Shown here one piece after another: positions 9,022 through 17,700 of a stretch of DNA of 64,000 nucleotides; position 1 is the first letter of the stretch; each line of letters opens with the position of its first letter. The position numbers were made by a program, and so were the translations under genes. Below the pieces are notes generated by a model. That model was not told the DNA's origin and did not search any database. It worked only from the letters and a program-made list of their open reading frames with translations. The DNA comes from Actinomadura kijaniata NBRC 14229 (GTDB lineage: Bacteria; Actinomycetota; Actinomycetes; Streptosporangiales; Streptosporangiaceae). Location: the NCBI RefSeq assembly GCF_001552175.1, contig NZ_BCQR01000026.1, positions 24,498-88,497 on the forward strand. Direction: 5' to 3'.

Positions 9022-9477
9022 CTAGAGGCAGGATCCGGGAACGCTCAGGTCGGCCATGCGCCCCTCGGTGATGCGTTGCAGCATGGTGAGGAACTGCGTC
9101 CGCTCGGCCGGGGTCAGGTCGGCGAGGAGGTCGGTCTCGGTCTTGGTGACGGTCCGGGTGGAGCGGATCAGGGAGCGCCGTCCGGCGTCGGTCATGGTGA
9201 CGACGCGGGCGCGGCGGTCCGCGGGGTCGGGGTGTCTTTCGATGAGCGCTTTGCGTTCGAGCTGGTCGAGCACCGGGATGAGGGTGCTCTTGTCGAGGCC
9301 GGCCTTGCGGGCGATGGCGAGCTGGGTGGGCGCGCCCTCGGCGATGGCGTTGAGGACGACGTGTTCGCGCACGCTCAGGTCCATCGTCGCCAGGTGCTCC
9401 TCCAGGGTCTCCTTGGAGACGTGTGCGGTGACCGCCAGCAACAGGATGAGGTCGTCGCGCAGCGGGCGGACCGCCAT
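9022..9477 (-). CDS. MarR-family transcriptional regulator
   Basis: A 151-residue MarR protein: LSVREHVVLNAIAEGAPTQLAIARKAGLDKSTLIPVLDQLERKALIER forms the winged helix and DRRARVVTMTDAGRR the wing. The ATG at 9477 was chosen over one 42 bases upstream because a good GAGGAGG ribosome site precedes it and the longer form lacks one. Upstream it carries an 11-base word, GAGTTCAGATC, that also occurs in the operator region of the alpha/beta hydrolase at 24910-25824, so that gene is a plausible distant target. Confidence 0.88.
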   Translation of the reverse strand: MAVRPLRDDLILLLAVTAHVSKETLEEHLATMDLSVREHVVLNAIAEGAPTQLAIARKAGLDKSTLIPVLDQLERKALIERHPDPADRRARVVTMTDAGRRSLIRSTRTVTKTETDLLADLTPAERTQFLTMLQRITEGRMADLSVPGSCL

Positions 9478-9500
9478 GGCCTCTCCTCCTCGTGAAGGTA

Positions 9501-9518
9501 TGAGTTCAGATCTTCTCA
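9501..9518. promoter_or_regulatory. Putative MarR operator
   Basis: TGAG-10 bp-CTCA dyad containing GAGTTCAGATC-N-TCT (9502-9516), just upstream of the MarR start. The same word recurs at 25847-25861. Confidence 0.5.
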
Positions 9519-9546
9519 ATTTAGACCATGTGGTGAGCGTCGGCGG

Positions 9547-10338
9547 TCAGCCCCTCGGCCCCACCGCCGCCCCCTTCGATCGGGAGTAGCGGCCCAGCCG
9601 GGCGGCGGTGTCGTCGTCGGCGGGGAGGAAGGTCTCCAGACGCAGCTCGGCGACGGTGACGTCGTGCGCTGTGGCGAAGGTGGCGATCATCGCGAGAAGG
9701 CGCAGGTCGCCGTGGGGAGAGGACAGCTCCAGCGGCACCGCCAGGCCCAGGTGCGGGAGGTCGGCGACCGGCGGGGCGTAGGACTCCAGCTCCGTGATCA
9801 ACGCGGCGAGCCGTTCGCCGGGGGTGCGGTCCAGCTCGGCGCGCAGGTTGCCGAGCACGTGCCGCGACCAGTGCGCCGGGTTGCGGACGCGCGGCATCAT
9901 CCCCTTGGGATGCAGGGCCATCCGGTACGCGTTCCAGCGGCCCTCGGTCAGCTCGGGGGCCGCCCCGTCGGTCAGCACGCCGATCGCGTCGTTGGTGGCG
10001 AGCACGTCGCCGTACCGGTCGATGACCAACGCCGGATAGGGGCGGTGTCCGTGGAGCAGCCGCCGTAGCGCGTCGCGCACCGCCTCCAGTTCCGGCCCCT
10101 CGGGATCGCTCTCCGGGACGAGTGGCGCGAACCCGGCGGCGAGCAGCAGTGCGTTCTGCTCCCGCACGGGCAGCTCCAGCGCCATGGCGAGGCGGACCAC
10201 CAGGTCGCGTCCCGGGACCGAACGGCCGCTCTCGACGAAGCTCAGATGCCGCTGCGTGGTGTTCGCCCTGATCGCCAACTCCAGCTGGCTCAACCTGCGC
10301 CGCCGCCGGTGCCGGCGGAGCGTGTCACCGAAGGTCAT
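9547..10338 (-). CDS. XRE-family regulator with MmyB-like ligand-binding domain
   Basis: A 263-residue regulator. Residues 1-60 are a Cro/CI helix-turn-helix (LRRHRRRRRLSQLELAIRANTTQRHLSFVESGRSVPGRDLVVRLAMAL). The rest is the MmyB-like PAS-type domain (GHRPYPALVIDRYGDVLATNDAIGVL, WNAYRMALHPKGMMPRVRNPAHWSRHVLGNLRAEL). In known cases these proteins regulate a divergent oxidoreductase. Here the divergent neighbour is the LLM-class flavin oxidoreductase, 75 bases away, which is the likely target. ATG at 10338 begins the HTH. Confidence 0.9.
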   Translation of the reverse strand: MTFGDTLRRHRRRRRLSQLELAIRANTTQRHLSFVESGRSVPGRDLVVRLAMALELPVREQNALLLAAGFAPLVPESDPEGPELEAVRDALRRLLHGHRPYPALVIDRYGDVLATNDAIGVLTDGAAPELTEGRWNAYRMALHPKGMMPRVRNPAHWSRHVLGNLRAELDRTPGERLAALITELESYAPPVADLPHLGLAVPLELSSPHGDLRLLAMIATFATAHDVTVAELRLETFLPADDDTAARLGRYSRSKGAAVGPRG

Positions 10339-10413
10339 GGGGCGATTGTCCACGACGTGGCCATTCCCTCCGGGGAATTGCCGCGACGCCCTCGGCGGCC
10401 GGAGAGTGCGGCC

Positions 10414-11391
10414 ATGATCACAACACCGGACATCGGCGTCTACCTCCCCACCCGCGAAGCCATGGTGGGCGAAGGCTGGACGCCGCGACGACTCATCGAC
10501 TTCGCCGTCCGCGCCGAACGGCTCGGCTACGCGTCGGCGTGGGTGACCGACTCGCTCGCGAGCACGCGGGTGGAGCCGTTGAGCATGCTGGCCGCGGCGG
10601 CCAGCGTCACCTCGCGGCTGCGGCTCGGTACGGGCGCGCTGATCCCCGCCTACCGCGACCCGCTCAACGCGGCGCACACCCTCGCCTCGCTCGACCTGCT
10701 GTCGCGGGGACGGCTGATCGTCACCGTCGGCGGGGGCTTCCCCCGCGCGGCCGACCGCGAGTTCGCGATGGCGGGCGTCCCCATGAAGGGGCGTTTCGCC
10801 TGGCTGGACGAGGTCGTGGCCCTGTGGCGGACGCTGTGGTCGCGGCCGCGCGCCGGATCGTTCCACGGCCGGGTCGTCTCCTACGACGACCTGCCCGAGC
10901 TGCCGCCGCCGCACACGCCGGGCGGCCCGCCCGTCTGGCTCGCGGGCGCGACACCCTCGGCCCTGCGCCGTACCGCCCGCCTCTACGACGGATGGCTGCC
11001 CTACCCGCCGGACCCCGCCGAGTTCGCCGACGGCCTCGCGGTGATCGGCGAGTACGCGGGAGAACGCGAGGTGACCCCGGCGCTGATGGCGACCGTGCTG
11101 GTGGAGCCGTCGCCCGGACGCGCCCGCGAACGCCTGGACGCCTACTGCGACGCCTTCTACGGCCGCCCCCTGTCGTACCTGGAGACCTTCCAGCTCTACG
11201 TGACCGGCACCGAGGAGCAGGTCGTCGAGCGGCTGCGCGCCTTCGTGGACGCGGGCGCGCGGCACATCCTGCTGCGCCTGGCCGCGCTGGACGCCGACGA
11301 CCAGTTCGACCAGCTCGAACGCCTCGCCTTCCTGCTGGAAGAGGCGGGGGGACGGACCGAGGGGACGCCGTCCCCGAACGTCAAGGCGTGA
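10414..11391 (+). CDS. LLM-class flavin-dependent oxidoreductase
   Basis: A 325-residue luciferase-like monooxygenase-fold protein: GVYLPTREAM, LIDFAVRAERLGYASAWVTDSLAS, LRLGTGALIPAYRDPLNAAHTLASLDLLSRGRLIVTVGGGFPRAADREFAMAGVPMKGRFAWLDE and the C-terminal VTGTEEQVVERLRAFVDAGARHILLRL. The family uses FMN or F420. The ATG at 10414 begins the family N terminus. It is divergent from the XRE/MmyB regulator, which probably controls it. Substrate unknown. Confidence 0.9.
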   Translation: MITTPDIGVYLPTREAMVGEGWTPRRLIDFAVRAERLGYASAWVTDSLASTRVEPLSMLAAAASVTSRLRLGTGALIPAYRDPLNAAHTLASLDLLSRGRLIVTVGGGFPRAADREFAMAGVPMKGRFAWLDEVVALWRTLWSRPRAGSFHGRVVSYDDLPELPPPHTPGGPPVWLAGATPSALRRTARLYDGWLPYPPDPAEFADGLAVIGEYAGEREVTPALMATVLVEPSPGRARERLDAYCDAFYGRPLSYLETFQLYVTGTEEQVVERLRAFVDAGARHILLRLAALDADDQFDQLERLAFLLEEAGGRTEGTPSPNVKA

Positions 11392-11418
11392 CCCGGTGGC
11401 TCCTTCCGGCGTCCGTTC

Positions 11419-12516
11419 CTACCTCCGCCCGTCGAGGAAGTCGATGATGTGGCCGAACACGTCCAGTGCTGCGCCGCGTCCGATGAACGGATCGACGTGC
11501 CCGTAGCCGGGGACCTCGACGTACCGGACGTCGAGCCGCGGGTGGCGGGCCTTCAGCACGTCATGGCACAGCCTGTTGGCGTCCGGCCAGAGCCGGTTCT
11601 CGCTGCCCGACAGCAGCAGCACCGGGCAGTCGATGCGGTCGGCGTTGTCCAGGGCGTTCTCCGGCAGCGCCCGGTAACGGTGGTCGCTGAGGTTCCAGCG
11701 GACCACCGTGTGCGCCAGCTCGACCCGCCGCAGGTGCGGCAGCACGCACAGCGGCACCGTCCCGAACAGGTCGGCCAGGCGGTCGTGGGTGCGGGGGTGC
11801 AGGTTGTCGTGCACGAACAGCGACGCGCCGGTGCTCCACGCGGAGTTGTGCAGCATCTGGCAGGTGGGGTCCGGGCAGTCCGCGCCCAGGGACGCCAGCG
11901 CGAACAGCGGGGTGTACTTCGAGCGGAACCCGGCCTTGCGGAAGTCCACCGGAAGGTGGTGGACGCGTTTGCGCAGCAGCTCGAAGCTGAGGTGCATCCG
12001 GAACCGGGTCGGCACGGTCACCTTGGGCGTCATGAAGACGCCCTGCGCCACCACGCCCGCCAGCCCCGGCACGAGACCCGCCGCCATGCTCATCGACAGG
12101 GACAGCGCGCCGAGGCAGTGCGCGACGACGAACAGGCGTCGCGTCCCGATGCGGGCCCGTACGAGGGACACCGCCTCGGGGATGTCGTAGAGCGCGACGT
12201 CGTCGAAGGTGTAGGTCGTGCCGTCCTCGTTGTAGGGGAGGCGGCAGCTTCCCCGCCAGTCCAGCAGCCACGGCTCGTACCCGGCGTCGAGCAGGGCCTC
12301 GACGAGGTTGCGGGTCTCGGGCAGGACGAACATGTCCGCCGACGCGGTGTGGCCGTGCAGGAGCAGGACCGCGGGCCGGTCGTCGTCCACCCGGTACACC
12401 CGGTGCAGGGCGAGTTCGGTCCCGTCGGAGACGCGGAGCGGGACCTGCTCGACCGTGGCGTCGTCGAGCCGGGCGTGCAGCGGCCGCGGCGGTGTCCGGG
12501 GCATCGGTCGGGGCAT
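11419..12516 (-). CDS. Alpha/beta-fold acyl enzyme with PHA-synthase-like Cys nucleophile
   Basis: A 365-residue alpha/beta protein. It has an oxyanion motif LLLHGHTAS (about 51-59), a nucleophile elbow AHCLGA with Cys134 rather than Ser, an acid in SGSENRLWPDAN and a C-terminal His in GYGHVDPFIG. The segment CPDPTCQMLHNSAWSTGASLFVHDN resembles the hydrolase partner of bacterial GMC oxidoreductase (cholesterol oxidase-like) proteins. A Cys in this position is typical of PHA synthases and suggests acyl transfer rather than simple hydrolysis. Its ATG overlaps the stop of the thioester reductase gene (TGATG), so it is translationally coupled as the last gene of the megasynthase operon. The role as chain-transfer or editing enzyme is inference. 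Confidence 0.8.
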   Translation of the reverse strand: MPRPMPRTPPRPLHARLDDATVEQVPLRVSDGTELALHRVYRVDDDRPAVLLLHGHTASADMFVLPETRNLVEALLDAGYEPWLLDWRGSCRLPYNEDGTTYTFDDVALYDIPEAVSLVRARIGTRRLFVVAHCLGALSLSMSMAAGLVPGLAGVVAQGVFMTPKVTVPTRFRMHLSFELLRKRVHHLPVDFRKAGFRSKYTPLFALASLGADCPDPTCQMLHNSAWSTGASLFVHDNLHPRTHDRLADLFGTVPLCVLPHLRRVELAHTVVRWNLSDHRYRALPENALDNADRIDCPVLLLSGSENRLWPDANRLCHDVLKARHPRLDVRYVEVPGYGHVDPFIGRGAALDVFGHIIDFLDGRR

Positions 12517-14789
12517 CAGCGGATCTCCTTGGTGCGGGTGGCGTCGCGGCGCAGGTCCAGCAGTTCCGCGCCCGCGCGCAGCGACGGCTCCAGCAGGCCC
12601 CAGCCCATCTGGGCGAAGAACCAGCCGAGCCACATCAGCTTGGCCAGGCGCTGCTCCGGCGCGGGCAGCGCCGGGTTCACCCCGATGCCGTCGATCTGGT
12701 CGCGGACGTAGCTGTCGGGGGGCACCACGACCTCGCCCGCCAGGTGCGCCGGTTCTCCTTCGCGTCCGACCTGGATCGCCAGCGTGCGCGACTGGCGCCA
12801 GAGGTCGCGGCGGGCACGGGCGGTCTTCAGCCCCTCCAGCCACCATCGTCGCCCGGCGGCGTCGCGCAGCCGCAGCCGGTAGCGCAGCAAGGGATGGTCC
12901 AGGCCGTGGCGGTGCGGGATCCCGTCCAGGGGGCGGACCCAGATGTCCCCGGCCTCGACGGTCAGCGGTTCGGGGTGCAGCAGGGCACACCTCACCTCGC
13001 CGGTGACGTCGAGCCTGCGTTCCCTGGCCAGCTGGTACATGCTGGCGATGGACGGCCGCAGCGACAGCTCGCACGGGGTGTCCTCGAGAACGCCCCGCAT
13101 CGTCTCGTGGAACCACAGGAACGGCGGGTCGTCCTTGTCCGGCAGGCGGGCCAGCCCGCCCTCGGCGAGCCGCTCGTAGGTCTTCAGCTGCGCCCGCGCC
13201 CCGTACCGGACCGGCGCGGGCAGGCCGTGGCGGGCCACGAACGCCTCGGTGCGTCGGCCCGACGCCGCCGGGCTCAGCAGCGCCGCCTCGCACAGCTTCA
13301 CGGCGGTGGGGCTGCGCAGGATCTGCACCAGGAACTCGAGCTCGGGCACCGGGTCGGCCTCCATGAAGGCCAGAAAGGCGCTCCGCCACTCCTCCCAGCC
13401 CAGCACCGGGACGTTCATGCCGCCCAGGCGCATGTCGCGCAGCACGTCCTGGAACGCGTTCGGCTCGCCGGTGAGGTTGTACGTGGCGCCCCAGGCGCTC
13501 GGCTCGTACACGATCGCGGCCGCCACCTGGCTCACCCAGTCCACCGGGGAGACGTTGATGTACCGGAAGGCGGGCACCGCGCGGAACCGCGAGAACGCCG
13601 ACAGCAGCCCGCTGCCGAGGTCCTTGGGGTTGTGGGCGCCCGTACGGGTGTGCCCGCCGATGCCGCCGGGCCGCATGAGGGTCACCGTCAGGCCGTGCTC
13701 ACGGGCGCGGCGCAGCGCCACCTCCGACGCCCACTTGGTCTTGTCGTAGCCGGTGAACAGCCGGTCGACACGCCCGAGCGGACTGTCCTCGTCCATCGCC
13801 GCGATACCGGTCTCGTTGAACACCGCGATCGACGAGATGTGGTGCAGCGGCTTGACCGGGCCGGTGGTCGCCAGCTCCGCGAGGGTCAGCGGGCCGAGCA
13901 CGTTGGTCTGCCGCAGCGAGGGGTAGCCGCGCAGGAAGTCCACCGCCGCCGCGACGCTGACGATCGCGTCCACCTCGCCGGCCAGGGCCTGCCAGCGGTC
14001 CTCGTCCAGGCCGAGCCTCGGCCGCCGGACGTCGCCGGGCAGCACGGTCACCCGCCGGGCGACCTCGGCGGACCAGGGGAGGTGGTAGCCGGCCAGCGCC
14101 TCGGCGAGCCGCCGTTCGCCCTCCCGCTCATCGGCGGCGCGGACGAGGCAGACGACGTGCGCGTCCCCGCGCCGCAGCAGGTCGAGCAGCAGGTGGCCGC
14201 CGAGGAAGCCGGTGGCGCCGGTGAGCAGGATCCGGCGGGGTTCGGCCGTCTCGGGCGGCTCGACCCAGGGCAGGTCGTCGGCGCGGGCCAGGTCGGCCTT
14301 GACCCAGCCGAGCTCGTCGTCGGGCGCCGGAACGGGCGTCGCGGGAGGGGGGACGGGAGGCGCGGCGGTCGGCGCGGGCGCCTCGCGGGTGAGCCAGAGC
14401 TGTGCCAGGCGGCGCGGCCGTCCGTCGAGGAAAACGTCGTCGAGGCTGATCCGCACGCCCAGTTCCCGGGCGAGCACCGCGATCAGCTCCACGGCGTCCA
14501 CCGACGTCGCTCCGGCGTCGAAGAGGTCGGTGTCGGCGTCGACGCGCGCGCCGCGCAGGAAACGGCCCGCCCGCTCGGCGATGGCGGCGGCCAGCCGCTC
14601 CAGGTCCCAGGACCCGGCGCCGGTGACCGGTGGAGCGTCTCGGGCGCTCCGTTCCCGGAAGCGGGCCAGCAGGTCGGCGGCACCGGACCCGTCCCCGCCG
14701 CGGCGTTCGATCAGCTCGGCCTCGCGGCCGCGGTCGGTGCCGCGGGCCGGCGGGCCGCTGCCCGCTTCGTCCACTGTGGAGTCAGTCAC
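12516..14789 (-). CDS. ACP-thioester reductase with C-terminal GMC-associated-type domain
   Basis: A 757-residue protein. Residues 60-135 are a carrier domain with the pantetheine Ser96 in [13 protein letters not shown]. Residues 185-510 form an NAD(P)H thioester reductase of the carboxylic acid reductase type: GATGFLGG (191-198), and YDKTK with Tyr348 and Lys352. Residues 565-740 ([16 protein letters not shown]...[22 protein letters not shown]) resemble the beta-rich middle domain that follows the oxidoreductase in three-domain GMC proteins; this match is from memory. The GTG start overlaps the PKS stop by 8 bases (GTGACTGA), and the gene ends overlapping the next ATG. It should accept the product of the upstream megasynthase on its own carrier and release it as aldehyde or alcohol. 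Confidence 0.88.
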   Translation of the reverse strand: MTDSTVDEAGSGPPARGTDRGREAELIERRGGDGSGAADLLARFRERSARDAPPVTGAGSWDLERLAAAIAERAGRFLRGARVDADTDLFDAGATSVDAVELIAVLARELGVRISLDDVFLDGRPRRLAQLWLTREAPAPTAAPPVPPPATPVPAPDDELGWVKADLARADDLPWVEPPETAEPRRILLTGATGFLGGHLLLDLLRRGDAHVVCLVRAADEREGERRLAEALAGYHLPWSAEVARRVTVLPGDVRRPRLGLDEDRWQALAGEVDAIVSVAAAVDFLRGYPSLRQTNVLGPLTLAELATTGPVKPLHHISSIAVFNETGIAAMDEDSPLGRVDRLFTGYDKTKWASEVALRRAREHGLTVTLMRPGGIGGHTRTGAHNPKDLGSGLLSAFSRFRAVPAFRYINVSPVDWVSQVAAAIVYEPSAWGATYNLTGEPNAFQDVLRDMRLGGMNVPVLGWEEWRSAFLAFMEADPVPELEFLVQILRSPTAVKLCEAALLSPAASGRRTEAFVARHGLPAPVRYGARAQLKTYERLAEGGLARLPDKDDPPFLWFHETMRGVLEDTPCELSLRPSIASMYQLARERRLDVTGEVRCALLHPEPLTVEAGDIWVRPLDGIPHRHGLDHPLLRYRLRLRDAAGRRWWLEGLKTARARRDLWRQSRTLAIQVGREGEPAHLAGEVVVPPDSYVRDQIDGIGVNPALPAPEQRLAKLMWLGWFFAQMGWGLLEPSLRAGAELLDLRRDATRTKEIR

Positions 14790-17700
14790 CGTGCGCCTCC
14801 CCGTGTGCCGCCATGCCCTGTGTCGCCGTGTCCTGTGTCGCTGTTCCCTGTGTCGCTGTGTCCTGCGGGCCGGAGTCCTCGGCCCATGAGCGGTAGGCCC
14901 GGAGTCGCGAGGGTTCCACCGTCACGTCGAGCACCGGATCGTCGGCGCCCACCCCTCCGAGGGCGGCGACCAGCCGCCGCGCGGGGACGTTCCGGGCCGT
15001 GTGCCCGGCGACCAGCCGGACGTTCGCGCAGCCCAGCGCGTCCGCGCGGTCGGCCAGCCAGCCGAGCAGCCGCTCCTCGACGCCACGGCCGAGCGCGCGG
15101 CAGCTGAGCATCCAGGCGACGACCTCGAGCGTGCCGCCCTCCGGCCGGACGGCCAGGACGCCGACCTGCCCGTAGTCGCCGAACCGGTCGCGGGCCGAGG
15201 CCGTCCAGACCTCGCCGTCGCGCCGCCAGCCGTCCAGCACGGCCTCGTCCAGCGCCGCCGGGCGGAGGTTGAACTGGTTGGTGCGGCGGCCGAGCTGGAG
15301 GGTGCGCCCGACCGTGGCCCCGTCGAGCGGCACGACGTCCACCTCCAGCTCCAGCCGTTCGAGGAACGCGGCGAAGCCGGCGCGTTCGCGTTCGCGGCGG
15401 CGGACGCGCTCCTGCCGGTAGAAGTCGGCCCGTCCGGCGTCCTCACGGGTCGCGGGCCGGGGCGTGACCGGCCAGAGCCGCGTCAGGAACGCCTCCAGCT
15501 CGTGCGCCGCCGGGCAGGTGACCGAGAGGACCTCGGGCAGCTCCGCGCGGACCGCCGCGATCTGGACGGGGTTGTCGTCGAGGAACAGGAAGGAGTCCAG
15601 GCCCAGGCCGAGGTCGGCCGCGGCCGCCTCGATCCGCCGGGGCTTGGGCCCCCAGTCCGCCGAGACGACACTGAAGTGCTCGGCGCGGAGCGTGCCGTCC
15701 GGCCTGGCCAGGACCTCCCGCACCGTGGCCTCGTCGTTGTTGGTGACCAGCACCAGCAGGACGCCCGCGGCGCGCCACTCCAGCAACCGCCGGGCCAGGG
15801 TCGCGTAGGGCCCGGCCAGGTCGACGCCGCCGGGGCCGGTCTCGGCCGCCACGCCGCCCCAGAGGGTGTCGTCGCCGTCCACCACGATCACCTTGGGCGG
15901 GGTACGGCGCGCGGCCTGGACCACCTCGGCCGCCGCGAGGGCGGCCGCCGCCTGGAACTCGGGCCGGAACGGCAGGTGGGCGAGGGCGTCGGTCTCGTCG
16001 TCGAACAGGTCGCCGCCGGGATGGTGGCGTGCCCAATCGTCGGGGGACAGGACGGCGACTCCGGGAACCGCCGCCATCCGGGCCGCCAGCTCCCGTTCCC
16101 ACCGTTCGAGGCGTTCGTCCGTGGACCGGGCGGGGAGGAACGCGACGACGACGGGGTTGCCCGTCCGCTCGTGGAGCGATCGCAGCGCGTCGGGGTAGTC
16201 GTCGGCCAGCTCGGCGAGGGTCTCGTCGCTCACCGGCCCGAACCGGGCCAGGTCCGCGGCCCTCAGCAGGACGACCCCCGCGACGGCCGTGGGCAGCGCG
16301 AAGGCGCCGCCCGGATCCCGCAGGCCCGCCAGGACCTGGTGGTACGGCGCCTCGGTGATGTCGAACCCGTCGTCCAGCGCGGCGCCGAGCAGCGCGGGCA
16401 GGTTGCCGAGGGCGAACGTGGCCGCCACCGCGACCGACGGGCGGGCCACGGCCGGGACCCGCGATGCGGGCCCGCCGGTCCCGTCCGCCTCCACCGGGAC
16501 CGAGGTCGACGCCGCGGTCGCCTCCGGACCCGCGGCGAGCCCGGCCAGCAGGTCGAGGTAGTCCCGCCCGAGGCGCTCGCAGGTCGGCTCGTCGATGATG
16601 TCGAGGCTGTGGTCCAGCCGCAGGAGGTTCAGATCGGGGGCCATCGTGACCATCAGGTCCAGGTCGGAGTGGCCGGTGCCGACCGGCAGGAACTCCAGCG
16701 CGTCGCCCAGGGGCGCCTGCGCCCTGATGAAGTTGAAGTACACCTCGACGAGCGGCGCGTCCGGCCGGTACAGGCCCTCTTCGGCGAGCGCCGCCATCGC
16801 GTCGAAGAACGAGGCGCCCTTCTCCAGGACACCGCCGAGCCGGTCGTCGGTGCGGCGGAGCACGTCGGCGATCGGTTCGTCCGGCGCGACCTCGGCCGCG
16901 AACGGGACCGGGACGCCGAAGAACCCGAGCGCGCCGAGGGCGCCGGCGTGCATGCGCGTGTCCACCGGAACGGCCAGGGCGAACCGGTCGCGGCGCCGGA
17001 GCCGGGCGAGGAACACCGTCAGCGCGCCGAGGCAGAAGGCGGCCGGGGTGATGGAGAGCCGCCGCGCCTGCTCGGCCACCCGGTCGATGAGGCCGTCGGG
17101 GATGTCGACCGCCACGGTTCCGGCGCGGAAGGTGCGTTCCGCCGGTCGCGGGCGCGTCAGCGTCAGTTCGAGGCGCCGGGAACCGGCGATCTCCCGGCGC
17201 CACCGCCGCATCGCCTCACCGCGTTCGCGGGGCGTCCGCGAGGACTGCGCTTCGACCAGCAGGTCGATGTCCCGGTTGGACGGCGTGGAGTCCGGCGGCG
17301 CGCCCGCCAGCTCGGCGCCGATCTCGCCCATCACCAGCATCAGCGACTGCAGGTCGCTCACGGCGTGGTGCGCGCCGTAGAGCAGGGACTGCGCCCCGGA
17401 CGGCGTCTCCAGCATCTCGAACCGCCACAGCGGAGCGGTGGCGAGGTCGAACGGGGGCTCCATCAGACTCCGCAGCCGCTCGCCGGGATCGACGTCCTCG
17501 GGGACGGCCGACCAGCGAAGGAGCGGCTCGGCGGTACGGCGCCGCACTTCGAGCATCTGCCCGTGCCCGGCGTCCTGGACGATCGCCGTGCGCAGGGCGG
17601 CGTGGCGGTCGGCGATCCGGGTCAGGATCCCGGTCAGCCGTTCGCGGGTCACGGGCGAGGCGAGCCGGACGGCCAGGCCGATGTGGTGCGCGGCGGCCGG

